A stretch of 64,000 nucleotides of DNA from contig NZ_JAHUXA010000001.1 of assembly GCF_019218745.1 (NCBI RefSeq), forward strand, positions 1 to 64,000, read 5' to 3'. Under the pieces are notes generated by a model that worked only from the letters and a program-made list of their open reading frames with translations, was not told where the DNA came from and ran no database searches. Shown here piece by piece: positions 17,876 to 26,535 of the stretch (position 1 is its first letter; each line of letters opens with the position of its first letter). Source of the DNA: Enterobacter sp. ENT03. Its GTDB lineage: Bacteria > Pseudomonadota > Gammaproteobacteria > Enterobacterales > Enterobacteriaceae. Both the position numbers and the translations under genes were made by a program.

Positions 17876-19372
17876 ATGCTTCGTCAATGGGTGACGTTAT
17901 GGATAATTGTTCTGGTCTATATTCCGGTGGCGATCGACGCGACGGTTTTGCATGTGGCGGTGCCGACGCTGAGTATGCCCCTGCGTCCCGGCAACAATGA
18001 GCTGCTGTGGATCATCGATATTTATTCGCTGGTCATGGCCGGCATGGTGCTGCCAATGGGCGCGCTGGGCGACCGCATCGGCTTTAAACGGCTGTTGCTC
18101 TCCGGCAGTGCGCTATTTGGCCTGGCCTCGCTGCTGGCGGCCAGCGCCTCGAGTGCAAGCGCGCTGATTGTGGCGCGCGCATTGCTGGCGGTCGGCGCGG
18201 CAATGATCGTGCCCGCCACGCTCGCCGGTATTCGCAACACCTTCTCAGAAACCCGGCATCGCAATATGGCGATTGGTATCTGGGCGGCGGTGGGTTCCGG
18301 CGGTGCGGCCTTTGGCCCATTGGTGGGCGGATTACTGCTGGAGCACTTTTACTGGGGCTCGGTTTTTCTGATCAACATTCCCATCATTATTGTTGTAATG
18401 GCGCTGACCGCCTGGTGCGTGCCACGGCAAGCTGGACGGCGGGAGCAGCCGCTGAATTTCGGTCAGGCTGTGATGCTGATCGTGGCGATTTTACTGCTGG
18501 TGTACTGCGCCAAAATGGCGCTGAAAAATGCCGTCGCGCCAGGTTTACTGGCAGGCGGGGCGGTGACTGGCATGATCCTGCTAGTCACCTTTGTGCGAAT
18601 TCAACTTGCCGCCCGCACGCCGATGATCGACATGCGGTTGTTTTCAAATCGCATCATTCTGAGCGGCGTGATAATGGCGATCACCTCGATGATCACGCTG
18701 GTGGGTTTCGAGCTGCTGATGGCGCAGGAGTTGCAGTTCGTGCATGGCTTTACGCCGTTTGCCGCCGGGGTGTTTATGCTGCCGGTGATGCTGGCGAGCG
18801 GTTTTAGCGGGCCCATCGCCGGGCTGCTGGTGTCGCGCCTTGGCCTGCGGCGGGTAGCGGCAGGCGGCATGGCGCTGAGCGCGCTGAGTTTTCTCGGCCT
18901 GTCGGTGACGGATTTTACGACCCAGCCATGGCAGGCGGGCGCGCTCATGGCGCTGCTGGGCTTCAGCGCCGCCAGCGCACTGCTGGCGTCCACAGCTGCG
19001 ATTATGGCGGCGGCACCGAAAGAGAAAGCGGCCGCCGCCGGGGCTATCGAAACCATGGCCTACGAGCTGGGAGCCGGGCTTGGGATCGCGATTTTTGGTC
19101 TGCTGCTAAGCCGGAGCTATTCTGCTTCTATCGTGCTGCCCGACGCACTGAGCGCAGAACAGGCGGCGCAGGCCGCGTCTTCCATTGGCGAAACGGTCCA
19201 GCTGGCGCAAACCCTGACACCCGATCTTGCCGCCACGATCATGCAGGCGGCAAAAACGGCTTTTATCAGCTCGCACAGTGTGGCGTTGAGCAGCGCTGGC
19301 GTGATGCTGCTTATTCTGGCGATGGGGATTTGGTTTAGCCTGGCGGGTACGGATAAACGGCAGGGGCGTTAA
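17876..19372 (+). CDS. smvA: MFS efflux pump SmvA
   Basis: This 498-aa inner-membrane pump of the 14-helix DHA2 drug:proton antiporter family matches Salmonella SmvA, which exports methyl viologen, acriflavine and cationic biocides. Seen here are IPVAIDATVLHVAVPTLS, GALGDRIGFKRLL (motif A) and GVWAAVGSGGAAFGP-type motif C. The start at 17876 follows gaggtgag. It ends four bases inside the convergent yddG gene. Expression should be controlled by the divergent TetR regulator. Confidence 0.9.
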   Translation: MLRQWVTLWIIVLVYIPVAIDATVLHVAVPTLSMPLRPGNNELLWIIDIYSLVMAGMVLPMGALGDRIGFKRLLLSGSALFGLASLLAASASSASALIVARALLAVGAAMIVPATLAGIRNTFSETRHRNMAIGIWAAVGSGGAAFGPLVGGLLLEHFYWGSVFLINIPIIIVVMALTAWCVPRQAGRREQPLNFGQAVMLIVAILLLVYCAKMALKNAVAPGLLAGGAVTGMILLVTFVRIQLAARTPMIDMRLFSNRIILSGVIMAITSMITLVGFELLMAQELQFVHGFTPFAAGVFMLPVMLASGFSGPIAGLLVSRLGLRRVAAGGMALSALSFLGLSVTDFTTQPWQAGALMALLGFSAASALLASTAAIMAAAPKEKAAAAGAIETMAYELGAGLGIAIFGLLLSRSYSASIVLPDALSAEQAAQAASSIGETVQLAQTLTPDLAATIMQAAKTAFISSHSVALSSAGVMLLILAMGIWFSLAGTDKRQGR

Positions 19373-20250
19373 CGCTGCCGGGTGGCGTACCAGCACAGCA
19401 GCGATCCGCCGCACACCATCAGCGCCCCCTGCCAGAACGACAGTGACAGCGGGGCGCTCAGCAGCAGCGCTGCCAGCGCGGAAGAAAGCACGGGGGTGAA
19501 ATAAGACGCGGCGGCGAGCACGTTAACATGACCGTGCAATATCCCGGTATTCCATGCCGCATAGCCAAAACCCAGCGCTCCGGCAACGAGAAATAATTTT
19601 AGCGTAACCGGCCCGCTGAAAATCATTGGTGGCTGATCACTGAGCGCGTATTTGATCCACAAACTGAGCGCGGTCAGCAAAATAAAGAAGGTAATACCGT
19701 TGTGCCCGCGGGCATATTTACGGGTAACGGTACAATACGCCGCCCAGATAATCGCCCCGCAAAACGCCAGAATATAACTGAGCGGGCTGGAGATCACGTT
19801 ACGCATAATCTCCGGGAGGTTAAGACCATTCTCACCGCCCAGTACCCAACAGACGCCAAACAGGGAAAGTAACAGGCCGGGGATCACCCACAGGCTGGAT
19901 TTTTGTCCGTCAAACAGGATGGCAAAGAGAATGGTCAGACTGGGCCACAGATAGTTCACCATGCCCACTTCAATCGCCTGCTGACGCGTCGCGGCATAGC
20001 CGAGCGACAGGGCGAGGCACAGCTCATAGCTGACAAACAGCAGGCTGCCGGCGAGTAAATAACGCGGCGGGAAACGACGAATATCGGGAAAACCCACGGT
20101 AATAAGTAACAGCAGGCCGCTAAGCGTGTAAATCATGGCGGCGCCACCCACTGGCCCCAGCCCCTCACTGACACCACGGATCAGCCCGACCAGGGTGCTC
20201 CATAATATAATCGCCAGTAAGCCGATCAGCGTTGCTCTTTTTTTGGTCAT
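19369..20250 (-). CDS. yddG: Aromatic amino acid exporter YddG
   Basis: This 293-aa inner-membrane protein of the drug/metabolite transporter superfamily has ten predicted helices. It matches E. coli YddG, which exports Phe, Tyr and Trp (and, in Salmonella, paraquat): ARKKATLIGL-like start, GAAMIYTLSGLLLL, EVGMVNYLWPSLTILFA and SYFTPVLSSALAALLL. Its 3' end overlaps smvA by four bases in convergent orientation, so the two mRNAs would be complementary there. Confidence 0.93.
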   Translation of the reverse strand: MTKKRATLIGLLAIILWSTLVGLIRGVSEGLGPVGGAAMIYTLSGLLLLITVGFPDIRRFPPRYLLAGSLLFVSYELCLALSLGYAATRQQAIEVGMVNYLWPSLTILFAILFDGQKSSLWVIPGLLLSLFGVCWVLGGENGLNLPEIMRNVISSPLSYILAFCGAIIWAAYCTVTRKYARGHNGITFFILLTALSLWIKYALSDQPPMIFSGPVTLKLFLVAGALGFGYAAWNTGILHGHVNVLAAASYFTPVLSSALAALLLSAPLSLSFWQGALMVCGGSLLCWYATRQR

Positions 20251-20315
20251 CCCGCGCCCGTTATTTCCCCGAAAACCGAAGGCGAATTTATAACATTATT
20301 TGCGATCGGCGGGGA

Positions 20316-20834
20316 TCAGATTAAAAATTCGAACTGATTAACGTGATAGAACAGCGTTAACGGCTGCGATTTTGAAAGGGTAAAGCCTAATGACTGATAA
20401 AAAGTGGCGGCGGCCTCGTCTTTAGCTTCGACGAAAAGCGCATAGATGCCCACCATGCCTGCGGTTAACCAGGTGCGGCGTATAGCATCGAACAATAATT
20501 TCTCACCGAAACCTTGTCGTTGCAGACGGCGATCCACGGCCAGTCTGCCGAGCAGGACACAGGGCAGATTGCGGTAAGGCAATTTGCGTTGCCGGGAGCC
20601 AGAAAGATGCTCTTTTTCGTAGGACGCCCCGGAGAGGGTATAAAAGCCCATAATTTCAGGGATCGCTTCGTTTGTGACCAGCACGTAGCAGCGCAGAATT
20701 CGCCGCTCTTGCTGAATCGACATCTGGGACGTTAAAAACGTATCCAGCGCCTCAACGCCACAACTGAAATTGTCAGTCCGGTAGGGGCGGGCAGGATCCC
20801 AGGACTCAATGCTTAGCGTTAATTCTTCTGCCAC
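20316..20834 (-). CDS. GNAT-family toxin (TacT/KacT/AtaT type)
   Basis: This 172-aa acetyltransferase has the acetyl-CoA binding motif RRLQRQGFGEKLL and a late tyrosine in ATFYQSLGF. In the TacT/KacT family it acetylates the amino group of charged tRNAs and stops translation. Its start is GTG at 20834 and overlaps the end of the DUF1778 antitoxin gene by 16 bases, as expected for a toxin-antitoxin operon. The length fits the family (160-175 aa). The tRNA target cannot be read from sequence. Confidence 0.9.
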   Translation of the reverse strand: MAEELTLSIESWDPARPYRTDNFSCGVEALDTFLTSQMSIQQERRILRCYVLVTNEAIPEIMGFYTLSGASYEKEHLSGSRQRKLPYRNLPCVLLGRLAVDRRLQRQGFGEKLLFDAIRRTWLTAGMVGIYALFVEAKDEAAATFYQSLGFTLSKSQPLTLFYHVNQFEFLI

Positions 20835-21109
20835 GTCCAGCTGTCCTTGTCATGATAACGTGCAGCCACTGCTTTCATGCGTTCCGTTGGCTGCGGTGGA
20901 TTGTCCAGCAGCGCCTGAATGCGCGCCCAGTTTTGCTCATCCAGCGCGATACGCCGATGCTCATTGATGACTTCAGCGGCTCGCTCACGCACGGCATCGA
21001 TCACAAAGGTACTGACCGGAATGCATAGCAGGCTGGCGGCTTCTTCCATCTGTTTTTTCAAATTCTCATCAAGCCGAAAATCAAAACGCTCTTTTTTCAC
21101 GGTGGACAT
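20819..21109 (-). CDS. DUF1778 ribbon-helix-helix antitoxin
   Basis: This 96-aa protein has the RHH DNA-binding strand and helices (KKERFDFRLDENLKKQMEEA, then VSTFVIDAVRERA) at the N-terminus and an unstructured C-terminal tail (YHDKDSWTWQKN) that would wrap the toxin's active site. It should neutralise the GNAT toxin and, with it, repress the operon from the palindrome at 21122-21146. The start at 21109 is preceded by taagg. Confidence 0.9.
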   Translation of the reverse strand: MSTVKKERFDFRLDENLKKQMEEAASLLCIPVSTFVIDAVRERAAEVINEHRRIALDEQNWARIQALLDNPPQPTERMKAVAARYHDKDSWTWQKN

Positions 21110-21121
21110 AGTCAACCTTAA

Positions 21122-21146
21122 TATGTACGGTAAATTGCCGTACATA
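21122..21146. promoter_or_regulatory. Toxin-antitoxin operator
   Basis: TATGTACGG and CCGTACATA form a perfect 9-bp inverted repeat around a 7-base AT-rich spacer. It lies immediately upstream of the antitoxin start. The GTACGG/CCGTAC arms look like the palindromes bound by KacAT-type complexes. Confidence 0.75.
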
Positions 21147-21161
21147 ATATCATGCCCGTTT

Positions 21162-21190
21162 AAAAAAACGCCAGCGGATAAACGCTGGCG
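21162..21190 (-). terminator. Rho-independent terminator of maeA
   Basis: On the minus strand CGCCAGCG-tttatc-CGCTGGCG is followed by a run of seven T. It lies just after the maeA stop codon. Confidence 0.9.
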
Positions 21191-21199
21191 TCACTACAA

Positions 21200-22897
21200 T
21201 CAGATAGACGTCCGGCGGTAGCTGCGGTATTCCGGCTGCCAGAAGTTTTCTTCGATAGCCTGCTGCAACGCCTCGGCGGAGGTTTTCACCGCCAGACCCT
21301 CTTCCTGCGCCATTTTCGCCACGGCCAGCGCAATCGCCCGCGACACGGTCTGAATATCTTTCAGCGCCGGGAGCACCATGCCTTCACCGTGGTTTGCCAG
21401 CGGGGAGTGCTGGGCCAGAGTTTCACTGGCGGCCATCAGCATGTTGTCGCTGATGCGGGATGCGCCGGACGAAATCACCCCAAGGCCGATGCCAGGGAAG
21501 ATGTAGGCGTTATTACACTGGGCGATGGGGATCACTTTATCCTGCCAGTGCACCGGCATAAACGGACTGCCGGTAGCAACCAGCGCCTGACCATCGGTCC
21601 AGCTGATAATGTCCTGCGGGGTGGCTTCGACGCGAGAGGTCGGGTTCGACAGCGGCAGCACGATAGGGCGCGGGCAGTGCTTGTGCATCTCGCGAATAAT
21701 TTCTTCGGTGAATAATCCGGTCTGCCCGGAGACGCCGATCAGAATATCCGGCTTCGCATTGCGCACCACATCCAGCAGCGAAATCGCCTCGGCGTCAGTA
21801 TCCCAGTGTTGCAGATTGTCGCGCTTTTGCACCAGTTTGCTCTGGAACGACAGCAGGTTTGGCATCTGGTCGGTCAGCAGGCCAAAGCGATCTACCATAA
21901 AGACATTCTGACGCGCGGCGTCTTCGCTCAGCCCTTCACGCTGCATCTGGGCGACGATCTGCTCGGCGATGCCGCAACCGGCGGAGCCTGCGCCAAGAAA
22001 TACCACTTTTTGCTGGCTCAGCTGGCTGCCCGCCGCGTGGCTGGCGGCGATCAGTGTGCCAACGGTAACCGCGGCGGTGCCCTGAATATCGTCGTTAAAC
22101 GAGCAGATTTCATCGCGATAACGGGTCAGCAGCGGCATGGCGTTTTTCTGCGCGAAATCTTCGAACTGCAACAGCACGTCCGGCCAGCGCTGTTTCACCG
22201 CCTGAATGAATTCATCGACAAAGGCGTAATATTCATCGCCGGTGATGCGCGGATGACGCCAGCCCATATACAGCGGATCGTTGAGTAACTGCTGGTTATT
22301 GGTGCCGACATCCAGCACCACCGGCAGGGTGTAAGCCGGGCTGATGCCGCCACAGGCGGTATACAGGGAGAGTTTGCCGATAGGGATCCCCATGCCGCCG
22401 ATGCCCTGATCGCCGAGGCCCAGAATGCGCTCGCCGTCGGTGACCACTATCACTTTGATATTATGGGTCGGCACGTTTTGCAGCATGTCGTCCATGTTGT
22501 GACGGTTCTGGTAGGAGATGAATACCCCGCGCGCGCGGCGGTAAATCTCAGAAAAACGTTCACAGGCGGAGCCGACGGTCGGGGTATAGATCACCGGCAT
22601 CATCTCGTCGAGATGGTTATCGACCAGACGGTAGAACAGGGTTTCGTTGGTGTCCTGGATGTTACGCAGGTAAATGTGCTTGTCGATTTCCGTTTTGAAG
22701 CCCTGGTATTGTAACCAGGCGCGCTCGGCCTGTTCCTCAATGGTTTCTACCACATCCGGCAACAGCCCCAGCAGGTTGAAGTTGCTGCGTTCTTCGAGGC
22801 TAAAGGCGCTGCCTTTATTGAGAAGGGGGAATTCCAGCAACACTGGACCGGCGTAGGGAATGTACAGAGAACGGTTTTTTTTATACTTCAGTAACAT
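21200..22897 (-). CDS. maeA: NAD-dependent malic enzyme MaeA
   Basis: This 565-aa cytoplasmic enzyme converts malate to pyruvate and CO2 while reducing NAD. It aligns with E. coli MaeA (SfcA) from [20 protein letters not shown] to YRRTSI at the end. Visible are the metal/malate site [11 protein letters not shown], the NAD-binding [15 protein letters not shown] and [13 protein letters not shown]. aaggag precedes the ATG. maeA next to rpsV is the same order as in E. coli. Confidence 0.96.
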   Translation of the reverse strand: MLLKYKKNRSLYIPYAGPVLLEFPLLNKGSAFSLEERSNFNLLGLLPDVVETIEEQAERAWLQYQGFKTEIDKHIYLRNIQDTNETLFYRLVDNHLDEMMPVIYTPTVGSACERFSEIYRRARGVFISYQNRHNMDDMLQNVPTHNIKVIVVTDGERILGLGDQGIGGMGIPIGKLSLYTACGGISPAYTLPVVLDVGTNNQQLLNDPLYMGWRHPRITGDEYYAFVDEFIQAVKQRWPDVLLQFEDFAQKNAMPLLTRYRDEICSFNDDIQGTAAVTVGTLIAASHAAGSQLSQQKVVFLGAGSAGCGIAEQIVAQMQREGLSEDAARQNVFMVDRFGLLTDQMPNLLSFQSKLVQKRDNLQHWDTDAEAISLLDVVRNAKPDILIGVSGQTGLFTEEIIREMHKHCPRPIVLPLSNPTSRVEATPQDIISWTDGQALVATGSPFMPVHWQDKVIPIAQCNNAYIFPGIGLGVISSGASRISDNMLMAASETLAQHSPLANHGEGMVLPALKDIQTVSRAIALAVAKMAQEEGLAVKTSAEALQQAIEENFWQPEYRSYRRTSI

Positions 22898-23042
22898 CGC
22901 AAAGCTCCTTAAAAATCGATCCCGTCATCTGCGTAATGACGGCGACGGCTGCGGCGCAAGTATAAAGCATGCAGATGGCAAATACTTCCCGGTTGCGCCA
23001 ATCGTAAGGAGAATGTTGCAGAATTGCGAGGCGGGTTCAGAA

Positions 23043-23068
23043 GCCCGGCAGACGAGTGCCGCCGGGCA
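23043..23068 (-). terminator. Hairpin after rpsV
   Basis: GCCCGGC ... GCCGGGC arms form a strong REP-like hairpin just after the rpsV stop, followed on the minus strand by TTCT. It probably ends the rpsV mRNA. Confidence 0.55.
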
Positions 23069-23075
23069 AATACGA

Positions 23076-23213
23076 TTAAGACTCCGCGCGGCGATGACGG
23101 CCGGTGCGGTGCGTTACCACGGTAGCTTGATCCTCTTTAGTAACGACTTTTCGCTGGTTGGACAGCTTGTGATCCATACCCAAAACATGACGTGCCTGAC
23201 GATTCGTTTTCAT
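23076..23213 (-). CDS. rpsV: Stationary-phase ribosomal protein S22 (Sra)
   Basis: This very basic 45-aa protein starts [20 protein letters not shown] and ends [12 protein letters not shown], closely matching E. coli Sra/RpsV (45 aa). It binds the 30S subunit and is made mainly in stationary phase. aggagt precedes the ATG. Its position next to maeA is conserved. Confidence 0.93.
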   Translation of the reverse strand: MKTNRQARHVLGMDHKLSNQRKVVTKEDQATVVTHRTGRHRRAES

Positions 23214-23402
23214 GCTGACTCCTTAATCCTGTGACAAGTTTCAAGGACGCGCCCGCAGCCTGAGCGGGTGAGCGTAATCCCATAGCAAAAACCGTTGCCG
23301 CACGGTACAAAAAGTGCGCGGCAACATTGATGTTCGGTCATCCCATACCAAATATCAATGGTTGAGCCGGCTTTCAGAACAGTCTGTGATGTCACTCAGG
23401 TT

Positions 23403-23425
23403 CCCCTCACCAGACCGGTGAGGGG
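23403..23425 (-). terminator. Hairpin after the ABC-F gene
   Basis: CCCCTCACC and GGTGAGGGG are perfect 9-bp inverted arms lying ten bases past the ABC-F stop codon. No T-run follows, so termination efficiency is uncertain. Confidence 0.5.
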
Positions 23426-23434
23426 ACGTGCGGT

Positions 23435-25153
23435 TCACTCTAGTTCAAGCTTTCGGTTGATGTGGTCGATAGCCGCCTGCCATTGCGCCTGTAAATGCGG
23501 CTTCTGGTGTTTTGGCTTACGTGCCCGATCCTCCGCCAGCCGGTTTTCCAGGGCAATCAGCTCGGCCAGCAGGCGATCGGCATCAGTGTCTGGCCTTGTC
23601 GTGGCGGAGGGGATGGCGACAGGGGCGGTCACGGCATCCGGCTCCCGCAGCCGTGCGAATACCGCTTCCACGTCGTGCCACTCCTGCAACTTGCCGTCTT
23701 CAATCAGCCAGAAACGGTTACAGCTGCTGGTGATCAAATCACGATCGTGACTTACCAGCAGCACGCCGCCGTCAAAGCCCGTCAGCGTTTGCGCCAGCGC
23801 TTCTTTACCTTCCATATCCAGATGGTTGGTTGGCTCATCCAGCATCAGCAGCGCATAGCGCGCCAGCGACATGCCGACAAACAGCAGGCGTGAACGCTCG
23901 CCGCCGCTTAACGTGCTGACCCGTTGCCCATGCCGCGCAAAGGTAAAACCCGCGGCGATCAGCGCTTGCTTGCGCACCTCCGGCGGCGGGGCGAACGGCG
24001 CTAGCGCATCGAACAGCGTGTCATCGTCCGACAACTGGTGCAGCGTCTGATCGTAATAGCCGAGGGTGACGCGCGGATGCAGCACCACACCGTCATAAAG
24101 ACGCTGCTGCTGATACTGTTGCCACAGCAGGCGTAACAGCGACGATTTCCCGCAGCCGTTGCGTCCCATGATCGCCACGCGGTCACCGCTTTTTATACGG
24201 GCCAGCGGCAGCGTAAACAGCGGAGCGGCATCCGCCGCCGGGGCTACCGCTAATTCGCGCATCTCCAGCAGCCGGTCGGCGCGCAATGCATCGCCCTGTA
24301 GCGAGAGCGTCCAGTGGCTACCGGCGGTGACGTCGGTCTGCACCTCTTTCAGACGCAGGATCTGCTTTTCCATCTGCTTCGCCTTACGGGCGAGATCTTC
24401 GTTATCGTAAACCTGTCCCCAGGTCGCCAGCCGTCTGGCGCTGGCGGTGATGCGGTCGATCTCTTTCTGCTCGGCTTTCTGGCGCAGGGCGTCAGTTTCA
24501 TCCCGCTCCGCCAGCGCCCGCCGCGCCGCCTGACACGGCAGCGCAAAACAGTGCAGCGTTTGGTCGCGGAGGATCCAGGTGTTGTTAGTCACCGCATCCA
24601 GCAGTCGGGCATCGTGGGACACCAGCACAAAGCTGCCGTTCCACCCCTGCAAAAACTGCTCCAGCCACAGCAGCGTGGGGAGATCGAGATGGTTGCTCGG
24701 CTCATCCAGCAGTAACAGATCCGGCTGGCGGATGAGCGCCCGCGCCAGTAACAGCCGCGTGTGCTGACCGCCACTAAGCGTACCCGCGCACAGTTGCCAT
24801 TCCCGCTCGCAAAAGCCCTGACTGGCCAGCAAGGTTTCCGCCTGCCAACGTTGGGTTTCACGTTCCGCCTGCGGCAGTTGCGACAGCACCGCGTCAAGCA
24901 TGGTGAGTGCCGCGAGTTCGTCAGGCAGGTGTTGTTCGACCCGCGCCAGCAGGCAGTGTCGGGCCACAGAATAGACGCCAGCGGTCGGGGGAAGGGTGCC
25001 ATCCAGCACTTTTAACAGCGTGCTTTTGCCGCAGCCGTTATAGCCCACCAGACCAATGCGGTCGCCTTTTTTGACGGTAAAAGAGAGATCGCGAAACAGC
25101 GAACCGAACGCCGTATCGACACGAAGGGATTGTGCAGTTAGTAATGTGCTCAT
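23435..25153 (-). CDS. ABC-F family ATPase (ribosome-acting type)
   Basis: This 572-aa protein has two ABC ATPase domains and no membrane segment, the ABC-F layout of proteins that bind the ribosomal E site (EttA, Uup, or antibiotic-protection factors). Visible are Walker [10 protein letters not shown] and GRNGCGKSS, signatures LSGGQ and LSGGE, and Walker [13 protein letters not shown] and [12 protein letters not shown]. The inter-domain linker (about 200-300) is helical and basic ([19 protein letters not shown]), as expected for the P-site tRNA interaction motif. The C-terminal tail is charged. It is not one of the four E. coli paralogues as I know them. A leader peptide and strong hairpin precede it. 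Confidence 0.88.
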   Translation of the reverse strand: MSTLLTAQSLRVDTAFGSLFRDLSFTVKKGDRIGLVGYNGCGKSTLLKVLDGTLPPTAGVYSVARHCLLARVEQHLPDELAALTMLDAVLSQLPQAERETQRWQAETLLASQGFCEREWQLCAGTLSGGQHTRLLLARALIRQPDLLLLDEPSNHLDLPTLLWLEQFLQGWNGSFVLVSHDARLLDAVTNNTWILRDQTLHCFALPCQAARRALAERDETDALRQKAEQKEIDRITASARRLATWGQVYDNEDLARKAKQMEKQILRLKEVQTDVTAGSHWTLSLQGDALRADRLLEMRELAVAPAADAAPLFTLPLARIKSGDRVAIMGRNGCGKSSLLRLLWQQYQQQRLYDGVVLHPRVTLGYYDQTLHQLSDDDTLFDALAPFAPPPEVRKQALIAAGFTFARHGQRVSTLSGGERSRLLFVGMSLARYALLMLDEPTNHLDMEGKEALAQTLTGFDGGVLLVSHDRDLITSSCNRFWLIEDGKLQEWHDVEAVFARLREPDAVTAPVAIPSATTRPDTDADRLLAELIALENRLAEDRARKPKHQKPHLQAQWQAAIDHINRKLELE

Positions 25154-25248
25154 TGCTTACTCAAGAGTTACAGGCACGTCTGTGCCTCGTCAAACCTCGC
25201 TGACGATAACCCGGTAAGCCCGAGAGAAGGGAGTTAGGTAATAGCTTC

Positions 25249-25293
25249 GCTCAAGCTTCAGTTATCGCAGCACGATACCGATAACGCTTGAGC
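25249..25293 (-). promoter_or_regulatory. Attenuator-like hairpin in the ABC-F leader
   Basis: In the transcript GCTCAAGC then GTTATCG pairs with CGATAAC then GCTTGAGC, giving a 15-bp stem with one 4-base bulge. The left arm lies inside the leader peptide's coding region and the right arm spans and follows its stop codon. A ribosome paused on the leader would open it. The freed CTCAAG could also pair with CTTGAG, which overlaps the ABC-F ribosome site at 25160-25165. A second small hairpin (AGGCAC/GTGCCT) lies at 25172-25187. Confidence 0.6.
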
Positions 25294-25345
25294 TATGGCG
25301 ATCGCCAAAATGATGTGAATAGATAAACAATTCACAGCGCAGCAT
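25262..25345 (-). CDS. 27-aa leader peptide of the ABC-F gene
   Basis: A short frame begins MLRCELFIYSHHFGDRHSSS and has a very strong ribosome site (aaggaggt). It ends about 110 bases before the ABC-F start. Many ABC-F resistance genes are switched on when an antibiotic stalls a ribosome on such a leader. The strong site, short length and hairpin overlap fit that scheme. I know of no described homologue. Confidence 0.6.
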   Translation of the reverse strand: MLRCELFIYSHHFGDRHSSSVIGIVLR

Positions 25346-25413
25346 AAGTAACCTCCTTTTTTATTTATCAGGTGAATGGATAGAGTGAGTGTAACGAGCA
25401 ACGCGGCCTTTGC

Positions 25414-26493
25414 CTAGTCGCCAGCCACTACCAGATTTTGTCCTGTCAGGCGGGAAAGATTGCCGCCAAGCCGCACGTTATTCAACGGGCGTAGCGCGGC
25501 AAGTCGGTTATTCACCGCCGCCGGACAGGTATAGAGGGTGCACCAGGCTTCCAGCCAGGCCAGATTGGTCGGCTGTTCTAAAAAGTGACGATCCTGTTCG
25601 CTGCCGGTAGCTTCCCGGAAGGGCGTGGGATCGTCAAACCCGGCGATCACCCGTTCGCCCAGACGTTTTAGCGCCGCGTTTTCTGCATCGCTCAGCACCA
25701 CGTGATTCGCACGGGCAAACAGCGCCAGCATCACCAGCGGTTGCAGGGCGTAATTATGATAGGCCAGCGCCCGCTGACGGCGCTTCAGCTCGTTGGGTAG
25801 AAAACCGCGCGCATCCACCTGGGCTAATCCGATGCGCAGCAGGGCAACAGCATCCCCAAACAGATCGTCGCGCCCGGTGACGATGGCCGTTGACATCAGC
25901 GCCCAGCCCGCCCAGTAACTGTGGTTGTTGATTTTGTTAAGCGGCAGCCCGCGCCAGTCGCGGGCGGTCAGCGTGCCGAGCTGGCTTAGCCAGTGCTCCA
26001 CCTGCGCGGCGGCCGGATCGGTGTTCAGCGCAGAGTGCGGGGCGAATTTCATCTGGATCCAGGCCGAGGAAAAGCTCGCCAGCGCCCATTTACGCACCGA
26101 TCTGCCGGTATGGCTGGTGTCCGTGGAGGTGAGCGCCCCGGCCCGCGCCCAGCTTTCCAGCGCGTTGATGGCACAACGACTGTCGCCCCGTTGCACCAGT
26201 TTGCTGACCTGGCGCTCCATCGCGTCAACGGTGCGGGTCGAGTCGCGATAGGCCTCTTCCGCCTCTTTATTTAGCGTGGCGCGGGCGGCGTCGGACCCTT
26301 CATATTTACTGCGCAGACGCAGCGCGCCGGTATAGGGCGGCGGCACCGGAGGACAGGCTGCTTTTGCCGTTGCGGATTGCGTGGGCAGGGTAAACCCGGC
26401 GGGGGGCAGGTACTGTGCGGCATGCGCCGTCGCGCTGAACGACCCGGCAGCCGCCAGTACCAGCAGGGAGGAAAGAGGTAACCATCGCAGCAC
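25414..26493 (-). CDS. Periplasmic PL5 alginate lyase-like protein
   Basis: This 359-aa protein has a signal peptide ending near ATAHA. It carries the PL5 (AlgL) motif NNHSYWAGWALMSTAIVTGRD and FLPNELKRRQRALAYHNYAL, which supply the catalytic His, Arg and Tyr of poly(beta-D-mannuronate) lyase. No alginate synthesis genes are nearby, so it may cut an external or different uronic acid polymer. The start is a GTG with aagg upstream. Confidence 0.85.
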   Translation of the reverse strand: MLRWLPLSSLLVLAAAGSFSATAHAAQYLPPAGFTLPTQSATAKAACPPVPPPYTGALRLRSKYEGSDAARATLNKEAEEAYRDSTRTVDAMERQVSKLVQRGDSRCAINALESWARAGALTSTDTSHTGRSVRKWALASFSSAWIQMKFAPHSALNTDPAAAQVEHWLSQLGTLTARDWRGLPLNKINNHSYWAGWALMSTAIVTGRDDLFGDAVALLRIGLAQVDARGFLPNELKRRQRALAYHNYALQPLVMLALFARANHVVLSDAENAALKRLGERVIAGFDDPTPFREATGSEQDRHFLEQPTNLAWLEAWCTLYTCPAAVNNRLAALRPLNNVRLGGNLSRLTGQNLVVAGD

Positions 26494-26535
26494 AGTGTCA
26501 GCCTTAAGGTTTGATAAAGCTGAAACTATAGCAAA

